A DNA stretch of 64,000 nt from the NCBI RefSeq assembly GCF_009649785.1, contig NZ_WJOK01000018.1, positions 50,887 to 114,886 of the forward strand. The letters run 5' to 3'. The notes beneath the pieces are model-generated. The model worked only from the letters and a program-made list of their open reading frames with translations, made no database searches and was not told where the DNA came from. Position 1 is the first letter of the stretch. The number at the start of each line of letters is the position of its first letter. The translations under genes were made by a program, and so were the position numbers. Shown here piece by piece: positions 1 to 8,432 of this stretch. The DNA comes from Agrobacterium tumefaciens (GTDB lineage: Bacteria; Pseudomonadota; Alphaproteobacteria; Rhizobiales; Rhizobiaceae).

Positions 1-420
1 CCGATGGTGCGCATTTCGGTGTTCATGAACGTGTTCAACTGCCATGTGAACCGCGCGCCCGTGCGCGGTCGTATCGTCAATGTCGCCTACCGCCCCGGCC
101 TCTTCCTCAATGCGGAAGTGGACAAGGCCTCAGAAGACAATGAGCGCAACGGCCTCGTCATCGAGACAGCGCATGGCAAGGTTGGCGTGGTGCAGATTGC
201 CGGCATGGTCGCCCGCCGTATCGTCTGCTGGGTCAAGCCGAATGAACCAGTTGATGCCGGCGAGCGTTTCGGTCTTATCCGTTTCGGTTCGCGCCTCGAT
301 ATCTTCCTTCCCGAAGGTTTTCAGCCGCGCGTTTCGGTGGGCCAGACGGCAATTGCCGGCGAAACGGTTCTGGCCGAGTTCGGCTCCGCCAAGGGTCCGG
401 TCCTTAGCCGTCGCGGCTGA
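1..420 (+). CDS. psd: Phosphatidylserine decarboxylase proenzyme, C-terminal part (cut by window start)
   Basis: Converts phosphatidylserine to phosphatidylethanolamine at the inner membrane. The reading frame is open at the first base, so the N-terminal part lies outside the window. The motif [13 protein letters not shown] is visible; the Gly-Ser pair at 286-291 fits the self-cleavage site where the Ser becomes the pyruvoyl group in the short, class II type of the family. The stop at 418-420 is followed 23 bases later by pssA, the enzyme of the preceding step, so the two form an operon. Family and order are typical of alphaproteobacteria. Confidence 0.93.
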   Translation, partial: PMVRISVFMNVFNCHVNRAPVRGRIVNVAYRPGLFLNAEVDKASEDNERNGLVIETAHGKVGVVQIAGMVARRIVCWVKPNEPVDAGERFGLIRFGSRLDIFLPEGFQPRVSVGQTAIAGETVLAEFGSAKGPVLSRRG

Positions 421-443
421 CGAAAACAGGAAGGGCATGCGCC

Positions 444-1313
444 ATGGAAACGCCGATCTCGGAGCCGCAACAGAACGGAAAACATGAGGGCCGCAACGAC
501 AGCGGCCGTGGGCCGCGCCTGAGGGAAATTCCCTTTCGCCTCGTGATACCCAACCTCATCACCGTTCTGGCCATCTGCGCGGGCTTGAGCGGCGTGCGCC
601 TTGCCATTGAAGGCCGGTTCGAGCTGGCCGTGGGCATGGTGCTCCTTGCCGCCTTCCTCGACGGCATCGACGGGCGCATCGCCCGGATGATGAAGGCGAC
701 ATCCAAATTCGGCGAACAGATGGATAGTCTGGCCGACATCGTCAATTTCGGCGTCGCCCCTGCCCTCGTCGTCTATATCTATATGCTCGATCAGGCGCGT
801 TCGATCGGCTGGATCGCCGCCCTCATCTACGTGATTGCCGCAGGCCTTCGTCTGGCGCGCTTCAATGTCATGATCGAGCGCCCGGTGAAGGCGCCGTGGC
901 AGAACGAATTTTTCGTGGGCGTTCCGGCGCCGATGGGCGCCATGCTGGTGCTTCTGCCTGTTTATCTCGGCTTCCTTGGTGTCGAGCCGGGCAAGCCCTT
1001 CGCCTATATCGCCGCCGCCTACACCGTGTTGATCGGTTATCTTCTCATCAGCCGCCTGCCGGTCTGGTCGGGGAAGTCAGGTACCAGCCGCATTCGCCGC
1101 GATCTGGTGCTGCCGATGATCCTCGTCGTCGTTCTTTACGTCGCGATGCTGATGAGCTTCACCTGGGAGGTACTGGTTCTGACGGTTGCTGCCTATCTCG
1201 TGTTCATCCCCATCAGCGCTCGCCTCTGGCACCGCCGTTATGGCACGCTGACGATTGAGGAAGACGCGCATGACGACGCCAATGGCGGCAACGGCCTAGA
1301 TCGCGGTATTTGA
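444..1313 (+). CDS. pssA: CDP-diacylglycerol-serine O-phosphatidyltransferase
   Basis: Integral membrane enzyme that joins CDP-diacylglycerol and serine to make phosphatidylserine, the substrate of Psd just upstream. The 289-residue protein has the CDP-alcohol phosphatidyltransferase signature at residues 73-98: D73, D76-G77, A80-R81, G90, D94 and D98, all present. Several hydrophobic segments follow, up to about residue 260. The start at 444 has GGAAGGG at 429-435 and leaves a 23-base gap from psd. The arginine-rich, polar first 30 residues are cytoplasmic by inference. Confidence 0.95.
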   Translation: METPISEPQQNGKHEGRNDSGRGPRLREIPFRLVIPNLITVLAICAGLSGVRLAIEGRFELAVGMVLLAAFLDGIDGRIARMMKATSKFGEQMDSLADIVNFGVAPALVVYIYMLDQARSIGWIAALIYVIAAGLRLARFNVMIERPVKAPWQNEFFVGVPAPMGAMLVLLPVYLGFLGVEPGKPFAYIAAAYTVLIGYLLISRLPVWSGKSGTSRIRRDLVLPMILVVVLYVAMLMSFTWEVLVLTVAAYLVFIPISARLWHRRYGTLTIEEDAHDDANGGNGLDRGI

Positions 1314-1485
1314 AACCGCAGGTATTATTTTTCTCCCCCGAGCCGTCGTTTGACGTGACACAAAATGTCGCAGCCCGAAAAGCGGGCTTCGCTTTCTTTC
1401 GCCTCGAATCCGTCAAGATTACCCACGAGAGAAGTAGCTCACACGTATCGAAACGGCGATTGACGTGAATTGTGGAGAAAGAGAA

Positions 1486-1617
1486 ATGACGAACGAGACG
1501 AAGGCACAGCCGCAGGCGAAGCCCGACCTCAACAGCCACTACCGACCGCTCGGACTGAAGGCCGTTGCGGCCGCAGCCCTGATGCTGAAGCGCAAGCCCG
1601 CCGCCAAAACCGCTTGA
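1486..1617 (+). CDS. Conserved-looking small basic protein, 43 residues, unknown
   Basis: A short ORF starting ATG ACG AAC GAG, preceded by GGAGAAAGAG at a good distance. The product is polar and proline/lysine-rich at first (MTNETKAQPQAKPDLNSHYR), then has a short Ala-Leu stretch (about residues 26-34) and a basic tail KRKPAAKTA. Codon use is GC-rich at third positions like its neighbours. It stands alone in the 700-base gap after pssA. I do not recognise the family; a small membrane-associated or nucleoid-type protein are both possible. Coding status rests on the ribosome binding site and composition only. Confidence 0.55.
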   Translation: MTNETKAQPQAKPDLNSHYRPLGLKAVAAAALMLKRKPAAKTA

Positions 1618-1709
1618 AAAAATTCGCTTTTCTTGAAAGAACAGCATCCAAGGCCTCGCAGACTTTGCGATGGTAACGGTCAATCCGAAAAAACATCCGG
1701 ATAAATGTG

Positions 1710-1729
1710 CGGCGCTAATATTAGCGCCG
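1710..1729. promoter_or_regulatory. 20-bp perfect palindrome, candidate operator
   Basis: CGGCGCTAAT followed directly by its exact reverse complement. It lies 92 bases after the 43-residue ORF and 290 bases before the GGDEF gene. There is no loop and no T-run, so a protein dimer site is more likely than a terminator. Confidence 0.45.
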
Positions 1730-2019
1730 TCTCCATTTGTGCGGCCCCCATCGAGAACCGCAAAACCGGCCTGTTTTATAAAACTTCCCGATCTGTAACG
1801 AAGCTGCAACCAAAACGAAGTAAAGTATTCGACTTCCACGGGACGACTGTACGGATAGTCTCGCATCGACTACTGAGCATCAAAAAAATTTCTACTTTAG
1901 CGATTCTTCCTGCTACAGCGAACAAGGCCGATTTTCGATGCCGTTGACAGGCGGTATCGGACCAATTCGGATGTTGCGGGAAAACCAACGAAGACGGGCC
2001 ATGGGGGGCTTCATACGGC
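1730..2019. other. Intergenic leader region of the GGDEF gene
   Basis: About 290 bases with no convincing ORF. It is more AT-rich than its surroundings between roughly 1770 and 1920 and presumably holds the promoter of the gene at 2020. I cannot place -35 and -10 boxes with confidence. Confidence 0.4.
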
Positions 2020-3312
2020 ATGCAGGATAAAATCCTTCTGATTGAAGATTCCGTTGCTCTTTCCATGCTGCTGAAGTCGCGGCTTTCGGAGGAAACGCCA
2101 GCCGAAGTGATCCATTGTGACAGCATGGCGCAGGCCGATATTCTGCTGCGCGCCCATGATTTCACGCTGGCACTCACCGGTCTCAATCTTCCCGATGCGC
2201 CGAAGGGTGAAATTCTCGCACTTCTTGCCGACCACAAGGTGCCGGCGATCGTCTTCACCGCCACGGTGGATGAGGAGGCGCGCAAGCGCTACGCCGAAAA
2301 GAAGATCATCGACTACATCGTCAAGGATGGCCATCGCACCGTTGATGCCGTGGTGAAAACGGTCGACCGGATTTTGACCAACAGACTGTTTTCCGTGCTG
2401 GTAGTGGATGACGTGCGGACGGCGCGTTCCGGCCTCGTGGAAATCCTCGAACGGCAGAATTTCAGGGTCAGCGAAGCCCATTCGGGCAAGCAGGCGCTGG
2501 AAATCCTGTCGCAGGATCCATCGATTCAGCTTGTCATCACCGATTACCATATGCCTGACATGGACGGCTACGAGCTGACGCGCCGCATCCGCGACAGCCG
2601 TTCCTCGGAAGACCTGCGGGTCATCGGCATCTCGTCCTCCACGGACCGGCTGCTTTCGGCAAGCTTCCTCAAGGCCGGGGCATCGGATTTCGTCTACCGT
2701 CCCTTCGTGCCGGAAGAATTGCAGTGCCGCATCGACAACAATATCGAAACGCTGAAACAGCTGAAACGGCTGCGTGAACTGGCAGAGCGGGATCATCTCA
2801 CCGGTCTGCCGAACCGCCGCTCCTTCTTCGAGCGTACGCGGGCGCTGATGGACGTCATCAACGACAATGACGAGAACGGCGCAGTCGCCATTCTCGACAT
2901 CGACCATTTCAAGAAGATCAACGACACGCTGGGGCATGATGCCGGCGACAGGGCGCTGAAGAAGCTTGCCGAACTGCTGCACGACATGTGCCATGAGCAG
3001 CGCCACATTCCCGCGCGCCTTGGCGGCGAGGAATTCGCCGTGTTCCTGCGCGGGCTCAATGCGCATGCTGCCTATCAATTCTGCGAGGAGCTGCGCGGCG
3101 CCGTCGAAAAGAACGGCCGCCAGCTGAGCGGCAGCAGCCTGGCGCTGACGATTTCGCTCGGCGTCGTGGAAATCGAAAAGGGCGAACCCTTCGACAATCA
3201 GCTCAATGCCGCAGACCAGCTGCTCTACCTCGCCAAGGCGAACGGCCGCAACCGCGTCTATTCCGACATCATGATCCAGGAAGGCCTGCAGAAAATCGGG
3301 CGGAACGGGTAA
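2020..3312 (+). CDS. Response regulator with two receiver domains and a GGDEF domain (diguanylate cyclase)
   Basis: PleD-like architecture, 430 residues: receiver 1 (about 4-115), receiver 2 (about 125-242) and GGDEF (about 258-425). The GGDEF domain looks catalytic: DHLTGLPNRR, DIDHFKKIND and GGEEF (335-339). Receiver 2 has D130-D131 and the phosphoacceptor D175, but Arg227 replaces the usual conserved Lys. Receiver 1 has lost the phosphoacceptor: in ALTGLNLPD Gly54 sits where Asp is expected. The inhibitory RxxD site expected five residues before GGEEF is absent (E326-Q-R-H329). I infer a c-di-GMP synthase controlled through receiver 2 only and without classical product inhibition. No partner kinase is adjacent. 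Confidence 0.9.
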   Translation: MQDKILLIEDSVALSMLLKSRLSEETPAEVIHCDSMAQADILLRAHDFTLALTGLNLPDAPKGEILALLADHKVPAIVFTATVDEEARKRYAEKKIIDYIVKDGHRTVDAVVKTVDRILTNRLFSVLVVDDVRTARSGLVEILERQNFRVSEAHSGKQALEILSQDPSIQLVITDYHMPDMDGYELTRRIRDSRSSEDLRVIGISSSTDRLLSASFLKAGASDFVYRPFVPEELQCRIDNNIETLKQLKRLRELAERDHLTGLPNRRSFFERTRALMDVINDNDENGAVAILDIDHFKKINDTLGHDAGDRALKKLAELLHDMCHEQRHIPARLGGEEFAVFLRGLNAHAAYQFCEELRGAVEKNGRQLSGSSLALTISLGVVEIEKGEPFDNQLNAADQLLYLAKANGRNRVYSDIMIQEGLQKIGRNG

Positions 3313-3387
3313 GACGGGCGCAGGATGGGCAACTGTGGAGTGACCGGGTCGATCCGCGATGACCAGCCTCGAATGCCAGCAAGCACA

Positions 3388-4149
3388 TCAGAACAATGAC
3401 ATCTGGCCATCATCCTTAGGTAGCCTTATTTTCGCGAGCGGCGCGCTTTCCGGCACCGGCTCGATAAGGTCAGCGCCGACATTGGCGACCTTGTTGACCT
3501 TGTCCGATACCGGGATCATCTCGAAAAAATCATCTTGAACCGGGCGCATCAGGTCAGCCACCTCGCGCGGCTCCTGCGTCTTGCAATCCAGCCAGCGGCT
3601 GAAATCCTCCGGCGCGATTACCACCGGCATACGGTCGTGAATGCGGCCGATCGCGGCGTTGGCAGCGGTGGTTAGGATGGCGCCGGTATCGACCTCGGAC
3701 CCGTCAGCGGAAGACCACGTCTCCATGAGGCCGGCAAAGGCGACGATGCCGCCGTTCTTCGGGCGGATGAAATAGGGCTGCGGCTTGCCGCCCTCCTCCT
3801 TCGGCGGGCGGCGCCATTCGTAAAAGCCGGTGGCAGGCACCAGCACTCGGCGATGGCGCATGGCAGCTCGAAAGGATGCCTTGCCGATGGCCGTTTCCGA
3901 ACGCGCATTGATGAGGAGGGGAAAATCCTTCGGGTCCTTGACCCAGCCGGGCAGAAAACCCCAGCGCACCAGCATGGCCCGACGGTTGGGCAGGTTACTG
4001 CCGCGCTCCTGCCGTTCACCCTCCAGCACGATCAGGATCGGCTGTGTGGGCGCGATGTTGAAACGGGCAGGAAAATCTTCAAGGCCGATCAGGTCAAGAT
4101 AATCGGCAATCTCTTCCGGTGTCGCTTTGAGCACGAAACGTCCGCACAT
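3388..4149 (-). CDS. SOS response-associated peptidase (SRAP / YedK-HMCES family)
   Basis: SRAP proteins form a covalent thiazolidine cross-link with abasic sites in single-stranded DNA and so shield them. The key residues are visible: Cys2 (MCGR, exposed after Met removal), Asn81 in LLINARSET, Glu111 in GFYEW and His171 in GRIHDRMPV. The product is 253 residues, a little longer than E. coli YedK. The start at 4149 is chosen because family members must begin MCGR and because GAGGAG lies just upstream; an upstream in-frame extension would bury the Cys. It follows ynfA by 10 bases on the same strand, with its ribosome site overlapping the ynfA stop. Confidence 0.93.
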   Translation of the reverse strand: MCGRFVLKATPEEIADYLDLIGLEDFPARFNIAPTQPILIVLEGERQERGSNLPNRRAMLVRWGFLPGWVKDPKDFPLLINARSETAIGKASFRAAMRHRRVLVPATGFYEWRRPPKEEGGKPQPYFIRPKNGGIVAFAGLMETWSSADGSEVDTGAILTTAANAAIGRIHDRMPVVIAPEDFSRWLDCKTQEPREVADLMRPVQDDFFEMIPVSDKVNKVANVGADLIEPVPESAPLAKIRLPKDDGQMSLF

Positions 4150-4159
4150 CGTCTGCTCC

Positions 4160-4483
4160 TCAGGCCCGGGGACCGAATAAAATGATAGCCGTGCCCGCGA
4201 GGCAGACGGCACCGCCAGCGATATCCCATCTATCCGGTACTTGCCCCTCGACGCCCCAGAGCCAGAGAAGCGATGCGGCAATGTAAATCCCGCCATAGGC
4301 GGCATAGGCCCTGCCCGCGGTCTCGGTCGGCACCAGCGTCAAAGCCCAGGCGAAAGCGGCGAGCGCCAGCATGCCTGGCAGCAATATCCAGCCCGTCTTG
4401 CCAAGCTTCAGCCAGACCCAGAAGGAAAAGCAACCGGCGATTTCCGCAACAGCCGCCAGGGCATAAATAAGATAGACCTTCAT
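4160..4483 (-). CDS. YnfA family small membrane protein (UPF0060)
   Basis: 107-residue integral membrane protein with four predicted hydrophobic helices, matching the usual length of YnfA (about 108). Visible family features are [46 protein letters not shown] and [12 protein letters not shown]. YnfA resembles small multidrug resistance transporters; the substrate here is unknown. The start at 4483 is the family start, with GGTGGA upstream. It diverges from the Nudix gene across about 106 bases and probably shares a transcript with the SRAP gene. Confidence 0.92.
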   Translation of the reverse strand: MKVYLIYALAAVAEIAGCFSFWVWLKLGKTGWILLPGMLALAAFAWALTLVPTETAGRAYAAYGGIYIAASLLWLWGVEGQVPDRWDIAGGAVCLAGTAIILFGPRA

Positions 4484-4589
4484 TCCACCGTCTTCTGCGT
4501 GCACAATCGATCCGATTCTCGAATATACCATCGGTATTCCCGGACCAATATAGACAGGCCCAAGACGGCTGAAACAAGCGAAACCATTC

Positions 4590-5006
4590 ATGACCCTTCG
4601 TATCAAGCCCCGCCCCGCCTCCTCCGCCATCGTCCGGAATGGAGATCGGCTGCTGCTCGTGCGCCGTATAAATCCGCCGTCGAAAGACATGTTCGCATTT
4701 CCGGGCGGGCGCGGCGAAGAGGGTGAAACGCCAGCCGAGACGGCGCTGCGCGAACTTCAGGAGGAAACCGGTATCGTCGCGCGTAAACCGCAGCTGTTTG
4801 CGACCTATGACCTGCCGTCGCACGACCCCGAGGGTGCGCTGACGAGCCACTATTTCCTCTCCGTCTTTACCGTGGAAACGGATGCGGACCCGGCGGTGAC
4901 GGCGGCCGACGACGCGGCGGATGCGGGCTGGTTCACATTGTCGGAAATCCGCCGGTTGCCGGCACCGGAAAGCGTCGTCGAATGCGCCGAACGGCTGCTT
5001 GCATGA
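4590..5006 (+). CDS. Nudix hydrolase
   Basis: 138-residue single-domain Nudix protein, likely hydrolysing a nucleoside diphosphate linked to another moiety. The Nudix box is complete at residues 40-62: G40, E46, R54-E55, E58-E59 and G61 (core RELQEETG). The substrate cannot be told from sequence; the MutT-like start ([16 protein letters not shown]) would fit a house-cleaning role. Transcribed away from ynfA-SRAP. Confidence 0.92.
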   Translation: MTLRIKPRPASSAIVRNGDRLLLVRRINPPSKDMFAFPGGRGEEGETPAETALRELQEETGIVARKPQLFATYDLPSHDPEGALTSHYFLSVFTVETDADPAVTAADDAADAGWFTLSEIRRLPAPESVVECAERLLA

Positions 5007-5046
5007 TTGCCAGCCAGCCAGAATCGCTATTATCTAGAGGATGTCG

Positions 5047-5071
5047 CGCAACACTGTGCAGCAGTTTTGCG
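5047..5071. repeat. Small hairpin repeat, intergenic
   Basis: CGCAACACTG and CAGTTTTGCG form a 10-base stem with one mismatch and a 5-base loop, within TGTCGCGCAACACTGTGCAG. The wording resembles an intergenic repeat I associate with rhizobial genomes; no second copy is evident in this window. Confidence 0.35.
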
Positions 5072-5166
5072 ATAACGAGATGATATAGACCTAAAGCTGA
5101 CGGGGCGGTCTGAAAGGCCGCGATGGCTTCAGGACCAATCCGCCCGCCGGGTGTTCACGAGTATGT

Positions 5167-5625
5167 GTGGGGCAGAATAAAATTTTGATACGGCCAACCA
5201 TTTTCCTGTCTTTTTTCCTGACCATGCTTGCACCCGCCGGGCAAGACGGCGTCGCTCATGCGCAGTCTTCGAAGGCTGCTTCCAGTGAGGTTCGCCCGCC
5301 GGAAGCACAACCGCCCAAACCCGCTCCCTATGACGACAGGCTGGCACGGCTGTCGGAGATATTGGGGGCGGTGCAATATCTGAGAACCCTGTGCCCTTCC
5401 TCCGGTCCGGAGGACTGGCGCAAATCGATGAGCGATCTTCTGGCGGCCGATACGGCCAACGAACCTGAAAGGCGCCAGCGCATGACGGCTGCATTCAACC
5501 GTGGATATCGTTCCTTTGCGGCCATCCACAGCAGTTGCACACGCGCCGCCGTCATGGCAGAAGAGGGCTACCGTAACGAAGGGGCAACACTCGCCCAGGA
5601 AATTGCGTCCAGGTTCGGAAATTAG
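5167..5625 (+). CDS. Exported TIGR02301-type protein of unknown function
   Basis: 152 residues with an N-terminal signal sequence (hydrophobic core FLSFFLTMLAPAG, cleavage probably after AHA near residue 32), then a proline-rich linker and a compact helical domain. That domain has two cysteines (LRTLCPSSG and IHSSCTRAA) that could pair in the periplasm. The pattern ILGAVQYLRTLC ... FNRGYRSFAAIH fits the alphaproteobacterial TIGR02301 family. The start is uncertain: GTG at 5167 is used here, TTG at 5185 is possible, and there is no good ATG. Function unknown. Confidence 0.75.
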   Translation: MGQNKILIRPTIFLSFFLTMLAPAGQDGVAHAQSSKAASSEVRPPEAQPPKPAPYDDRLARLSEILGAVQYLRTLCPSSGPEDWRKSMSDLLAADTANEPERRQRMTAAFNRGYRSFAAIHSSCTRAAVMAEEGYRNEGATLAQEIASRFGN

Positions 5626-5730
5626 CGGATTGTTAACCTCTTTTCGCCGCAGCCCGTGCCGTTTTGATAAAAGGCTGCTAGTGTTGTTAACAGGGTGGTA
5701 AGGACTTGCCCGCCCTGTCGAGGATGAAAA

Positions 5731-5988
5731 ATGCAGACGAGCCGTAACGAAATCGACGACATGATCGTGCATGAAAAGATGCAGGTCGCTCTGGAACACC
5801 AGAACGAGGCATGGGCTGACGGCATGGCCGACGGCATCGAGCCGGAGATCATCGCCGATGCCGCAATCGCTCTGGCCATGCGCGAAACCATCCGTATGCA
5901 CGGCGAAGCCGGTGCTGAAGCAATGCTGGAATCGCTGCGCCAGCGCATGCTTGAAGGCGAATTTTCCCCGCAGCGCGTGATACAGTAA
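5731..5988 (+). CDS. Small conserved-type acidic protein, 85 residues, unknown
   Basis: 85 residues, no signal peptide or membrane segment. It is mostly helical by composition, with MRETIRMHGEAGAEAMLESL as an amphipathic stretch. Preceded by GAGGATGAAAA, which gives a usable ribosome site. It lies 14 bases before the next exported protein and may be cotranscribed with it. I do not recognise the family. Codon use resembles neighbouring genes, so it is probably real. Confidence 0.65.
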   Translation: MQTSRNEIDDMIVHEKMQVALEHQNEAWADGMADGIEPEIIADAAIALAMRETIRMHGEAGAEAMLESLRQRMLEGEFSPQRVIQ

Positions 5989-6002
5989 AGTCGGGGTCTG
6001 TC

Positions 6003-6770
6003 ATGTCTTGCCTGAGCAAGGGGCTTTTGCGCTCTTCCGCCATGCTGTCCATCTTGGCTGCCTTGACCGCCGGGTCCATTGGCTTGCCCAGCCGCGCCTT
6101 TGCGCTTTCCGAGCTGAAACCCGCACAAAATACCGAAGGCGAGCCGCAAGCCCAAAGTGGCGAACAGCCGCAACGGCCCCAGGCTCCTGAGCCCGACGAG
6201 ATCGAAGGTGATTCGGACGGCATTCCCCTGCCCGACCCTCTGGTCGACCGTTCCGCCGGTCAATCGACCCAGCAACCCGCCAAGCCGGGCAATACGCCGG
6301 AAATGTCGGTCGTTATCGAGCATGATATTTCAAAGGCGCCGGAAGCTGTACGCAAGCTTCGCCAGCAGATCATCGACGCCGCCTCGTCGGGCGATATCGA
6401 AAAACTGCGGCCTTTCATCGCCGCCAGCGACAAGCAGTTCCGTATCGACGGCAATGACAGCGACGACCCGATCGCAGCGCTGAAAAGCTATTCCGGCGAT
6501 CCGGACGGTCTGGAAGTGCTGGCGATCATCATCGATCTGCTTTCCACGGGTTATGCCCATGTCGACGCCGGCACCCCGGATGAAGCCTATGTTTTCCCCT
6601 ATTTCTCCGGAAAGCCGCTCAATACGCTGACCGCGCCGGAAAAGGTCGAGCTGCTGCGCATCATCACGGCGGGCGATCTGGCTGATATGCAGGAATACGG
6701 TAATTACAGCTTTTACCGCATCGGCATTTCGCCCGATGGCAAGTGGAAGTTCTTCACCGCCGGCGATTGA
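6003..6770 (+). CDS. Exported protein of unknown function, 255 residues
   Basis: Begins with a signal peptide (hydrophobic core SSAMLSILAALTAGSIGL, likely cleaved after AFA near residue 35). A disordered Pro/Gln/Glu linker follows (about 36-105), then a globular C-terminal domain (about 105-255) containing ISKAPEAVRKLRQQIIDAA, YVFPYFSGKPLNTL and YRIGISPDGKWKFFTAGD. The last motif resembles the end of secreted rhizobial proteins of unknown role. Probably periplasmic. Weak ribosome site; the gene closely follows the 85-residue ORF. Confidence 0.75.
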   Translation: MSCLSKGLLRSSAMLSILAALTAGSIGLPSRAFALSELKPAQNTEGEPQAQSGEQPQRPQAPEPDEIEGDSDGIPLPDPLVDRSAGQSTQQPAKPGNTPEMSVVIEHDISKAPEAVRKLRQQIIDAASSGDIEKLRPFIAASDKQFRIDGNDSDDPIAALKSYSGDPDGLEVLAIIIDLLSTGYAHVDAGTPDEAYVFPYFSGKPLNTLTAPEKVELLRIITAGDLADMQEYGNYSFYRIGISPDGKWKFFTAGD

Positions 6771-6960
6771 TCGCGCGGCGGTGCTTGCCGTTCTTTTGCA
6801 AAAATCCTAACTGTGCGGCATGAGCAATTCAGCAGAAGCGCATCGCGGTTCTGCAAATGGAACTGCGCGAAAACAAAAAGAGAGCATTTCTGCAGATTGC
6901 CTCGGGCAGCCCTCAGCGACCCTGGCCGGAAATGCTTTCGATGAACCGAACGGTGATGCC

Positions 6961-7809
6961 ATGCCTTCCGCCTTTCTTGCCGACCGCCGCCTGATTAGAG
7001 TTTCCGGCACGGGTGCCGAAGAGTTTCTGAACAATCTGATCACGGCCGATGTTGAAAACCTGCCGCAAGGCGAGGCGCGCGCCTCGGCACTTCTGACGCC
7101 GCAGGGCAAGATCCTGTTCGATTTCCTGATCGCGCGCGATGGGCCGGATTATCTGATCGAATCGGGCGCTGCCGAACAGGATGCGCTGCTGCGCCGCCTG
7201 ACCATGTACAAGCTGCGCGCGCCCGTTGATCTCAAGGCCGAACCGATAGAAGGCGTCAGCGTTTTCTGGAGCGAAAGCGTGCCGGAGGCGGGCGCGAAGG
7301 ACGGCCGTTTCGCCAAGGCCGGCATCAATCTGTTCCGCGTGCCGGGTGCTTCAGCCTCTGGCGACATAACGGCATATGATGCCCTGCGCATTGAGCACGG
7401 AATTGCCGAATCCGGCCGGGATTACGCGTTGCAGGATGCTTTTCCGCATGATGTGCTGATGGATGTGAATGACGGCGTCTCGTTCAAGAAGGGTTGCTTC
7501 GTCGGTCAGGAAGTCGTCTCGCGCATGAAACATCGCGGCACGGCAAGACGGCGGGTCGTCACCGTTTCGGCTGAAAGCGCGCTTCCCGCAACCGGAACCG
7601 AAATCACCGCCAATGGAAAACCGGTCGGGGCGCTTGGAACCGTTTGCGGCAACACGGGACTTGCCATCGTGCGGACAGACCGCGTTGCCGATGCGCTCGC
7701 CTCCACCACGCCGCTCATTGCCGAGAATGTTCCCGTGACTGTGGCCTTGCCGGCCTGGAGCGGCATCTCCTTCCCCGTCGTCGATCCTGCGGTACAGGCG
7801 GAGGAATAG
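6961..7809 (+). CDS. ygfZ: YgfZ/GcvT-type folate-binding protein
   Basis: 282-residue protein of the YgfZ (IbaG/Iba57) family, which binds tetrahydrofolate and helps iron-sulfur cluster enzymes such as MiaB. The family signature K-G-C-[FY]-x-G-Q-E is present at residues 177-184 with Cys179. The aminomethyltransferase-like N-terminus (LIRVSGTGAEEFLNNLITAD) is intact. I start it at 6961 (MPSAFLADRRLI). An in-frame ATG at 6820 would add 47 polar, unconserved-looking residues. It is first in a tight three-gene run with an HD hydrolase and a phosphatase. Confidence 0.88.
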   Translation: MPSAFLADRRLIRVSGTGAEEFLNNLITADVENLPQGEARASALLTPQGKILFDFLIARDGPDYLIESGAAEQDALLRRLTMYKLRAPVDLKAEPIEGVSVFWSESVPEAGAKDGRFAKAGINLFRVPGASASGDITAYDALRIEHGIAESGRDYALQDAFPHDVLMDVNDGVSFKKGCFVGQEVVSRMKHRGTARRRVVTVSAESALPATGTEITANGKPVGALGTVCGNTGLAIVRTDRVADALASTTPLIAENVPVTVALPAWSGISFPVVDPAVQAEE

Positions 7810-7811
7810 GC

Positions 7812-8432
7812 GTGGCGCCCGCTAAAAGTCCGCGCGCCTGGCAGCGCATGCTTTCTGGACGGCGGCTCGACCTGCTCGACCCCTCACCGCTCGACGTAGA
7901 AATCGCCGATATCGCCCATGGTCTTGCCCGCGTCGCCCGCTGGAACGGCCAGACGCGCGGCGATCACGCCTTCTCCGTCGCCCAGCATAGCCTCATCGTC
8001 GAAAACATTTTCTGCCGCATATGTGCGAATGCGACGCCCGACGATATGCAGATGGCGCTTTTGCACGACGCCCCGGAATATGTCATCGGCGACATGATCT
8101 CGCCGTTCAAATCCGTGGTTGGCGGCGGTTATAAAACCGTGGAGAAAAGGCTGGAAGCGGCCGTGCATCTGCGCTTTGGCCTGCCGCCGCATGCCTCGCG
8201 CGAACTGAAAGACCGCATCAAGAAAGCCGATACGGTTGCCGCCTTTTTCGAGGCGACGGAGCTTGCCGGTTTTTCCATTGCCGAGGCACAGAAATTCTTC
8301 GGCCTGCCGCGCGGCATCACCCGCGATATGTTCGACATTATCCCGCTTCCCTCGACCGAGGCGCAGAAGCGGTTCGTTGAACGCTTCGAGGCGATCGAGG
8401 CAATGCGCGTGGCGGCTGGAGGGGTGAAATGA
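7812..8432 (+). CDS. HD-domain hydrolase (YfbR-like)
   Basis: 206-residue HD phosphohydrolase. The metal-binding set is visible: H59 in SVAQHSLIV and H85-D86 in LLHDAPEYVIGD, with a later Asp in IKKADTVAAFF. GDMISPFK follows the HD pair, a pattern seen in YfbR-like 5'-nucleotidases. The start is GTG at 7812, two bases after the ygfZ stop, with GGAGGAA at 7799-7805 spanning that stop. The stop overlaps the next gene in ATGA. The substrate is not known; nucleoside monophosphates are a guess from the family. Confidence 0.85.
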   Translation: MAPAKSPRAWQRMLSGRRLDLLDPSPLDVEIADIAHGLARVARWNGQTRGDHAFSVAQHSLIVENIFCRICANATPDDMQMALLHDAPEYVIGDMISPFKSVVGGGYKTVEKRLEAAVHLRFGLPPHASRELKDRIKKADTVAAFFEATELAGFSIAEAQKFFGLPRGITRDMFDIIPLPSTEAQKRFVERFEAIEAMRVAAGGVK

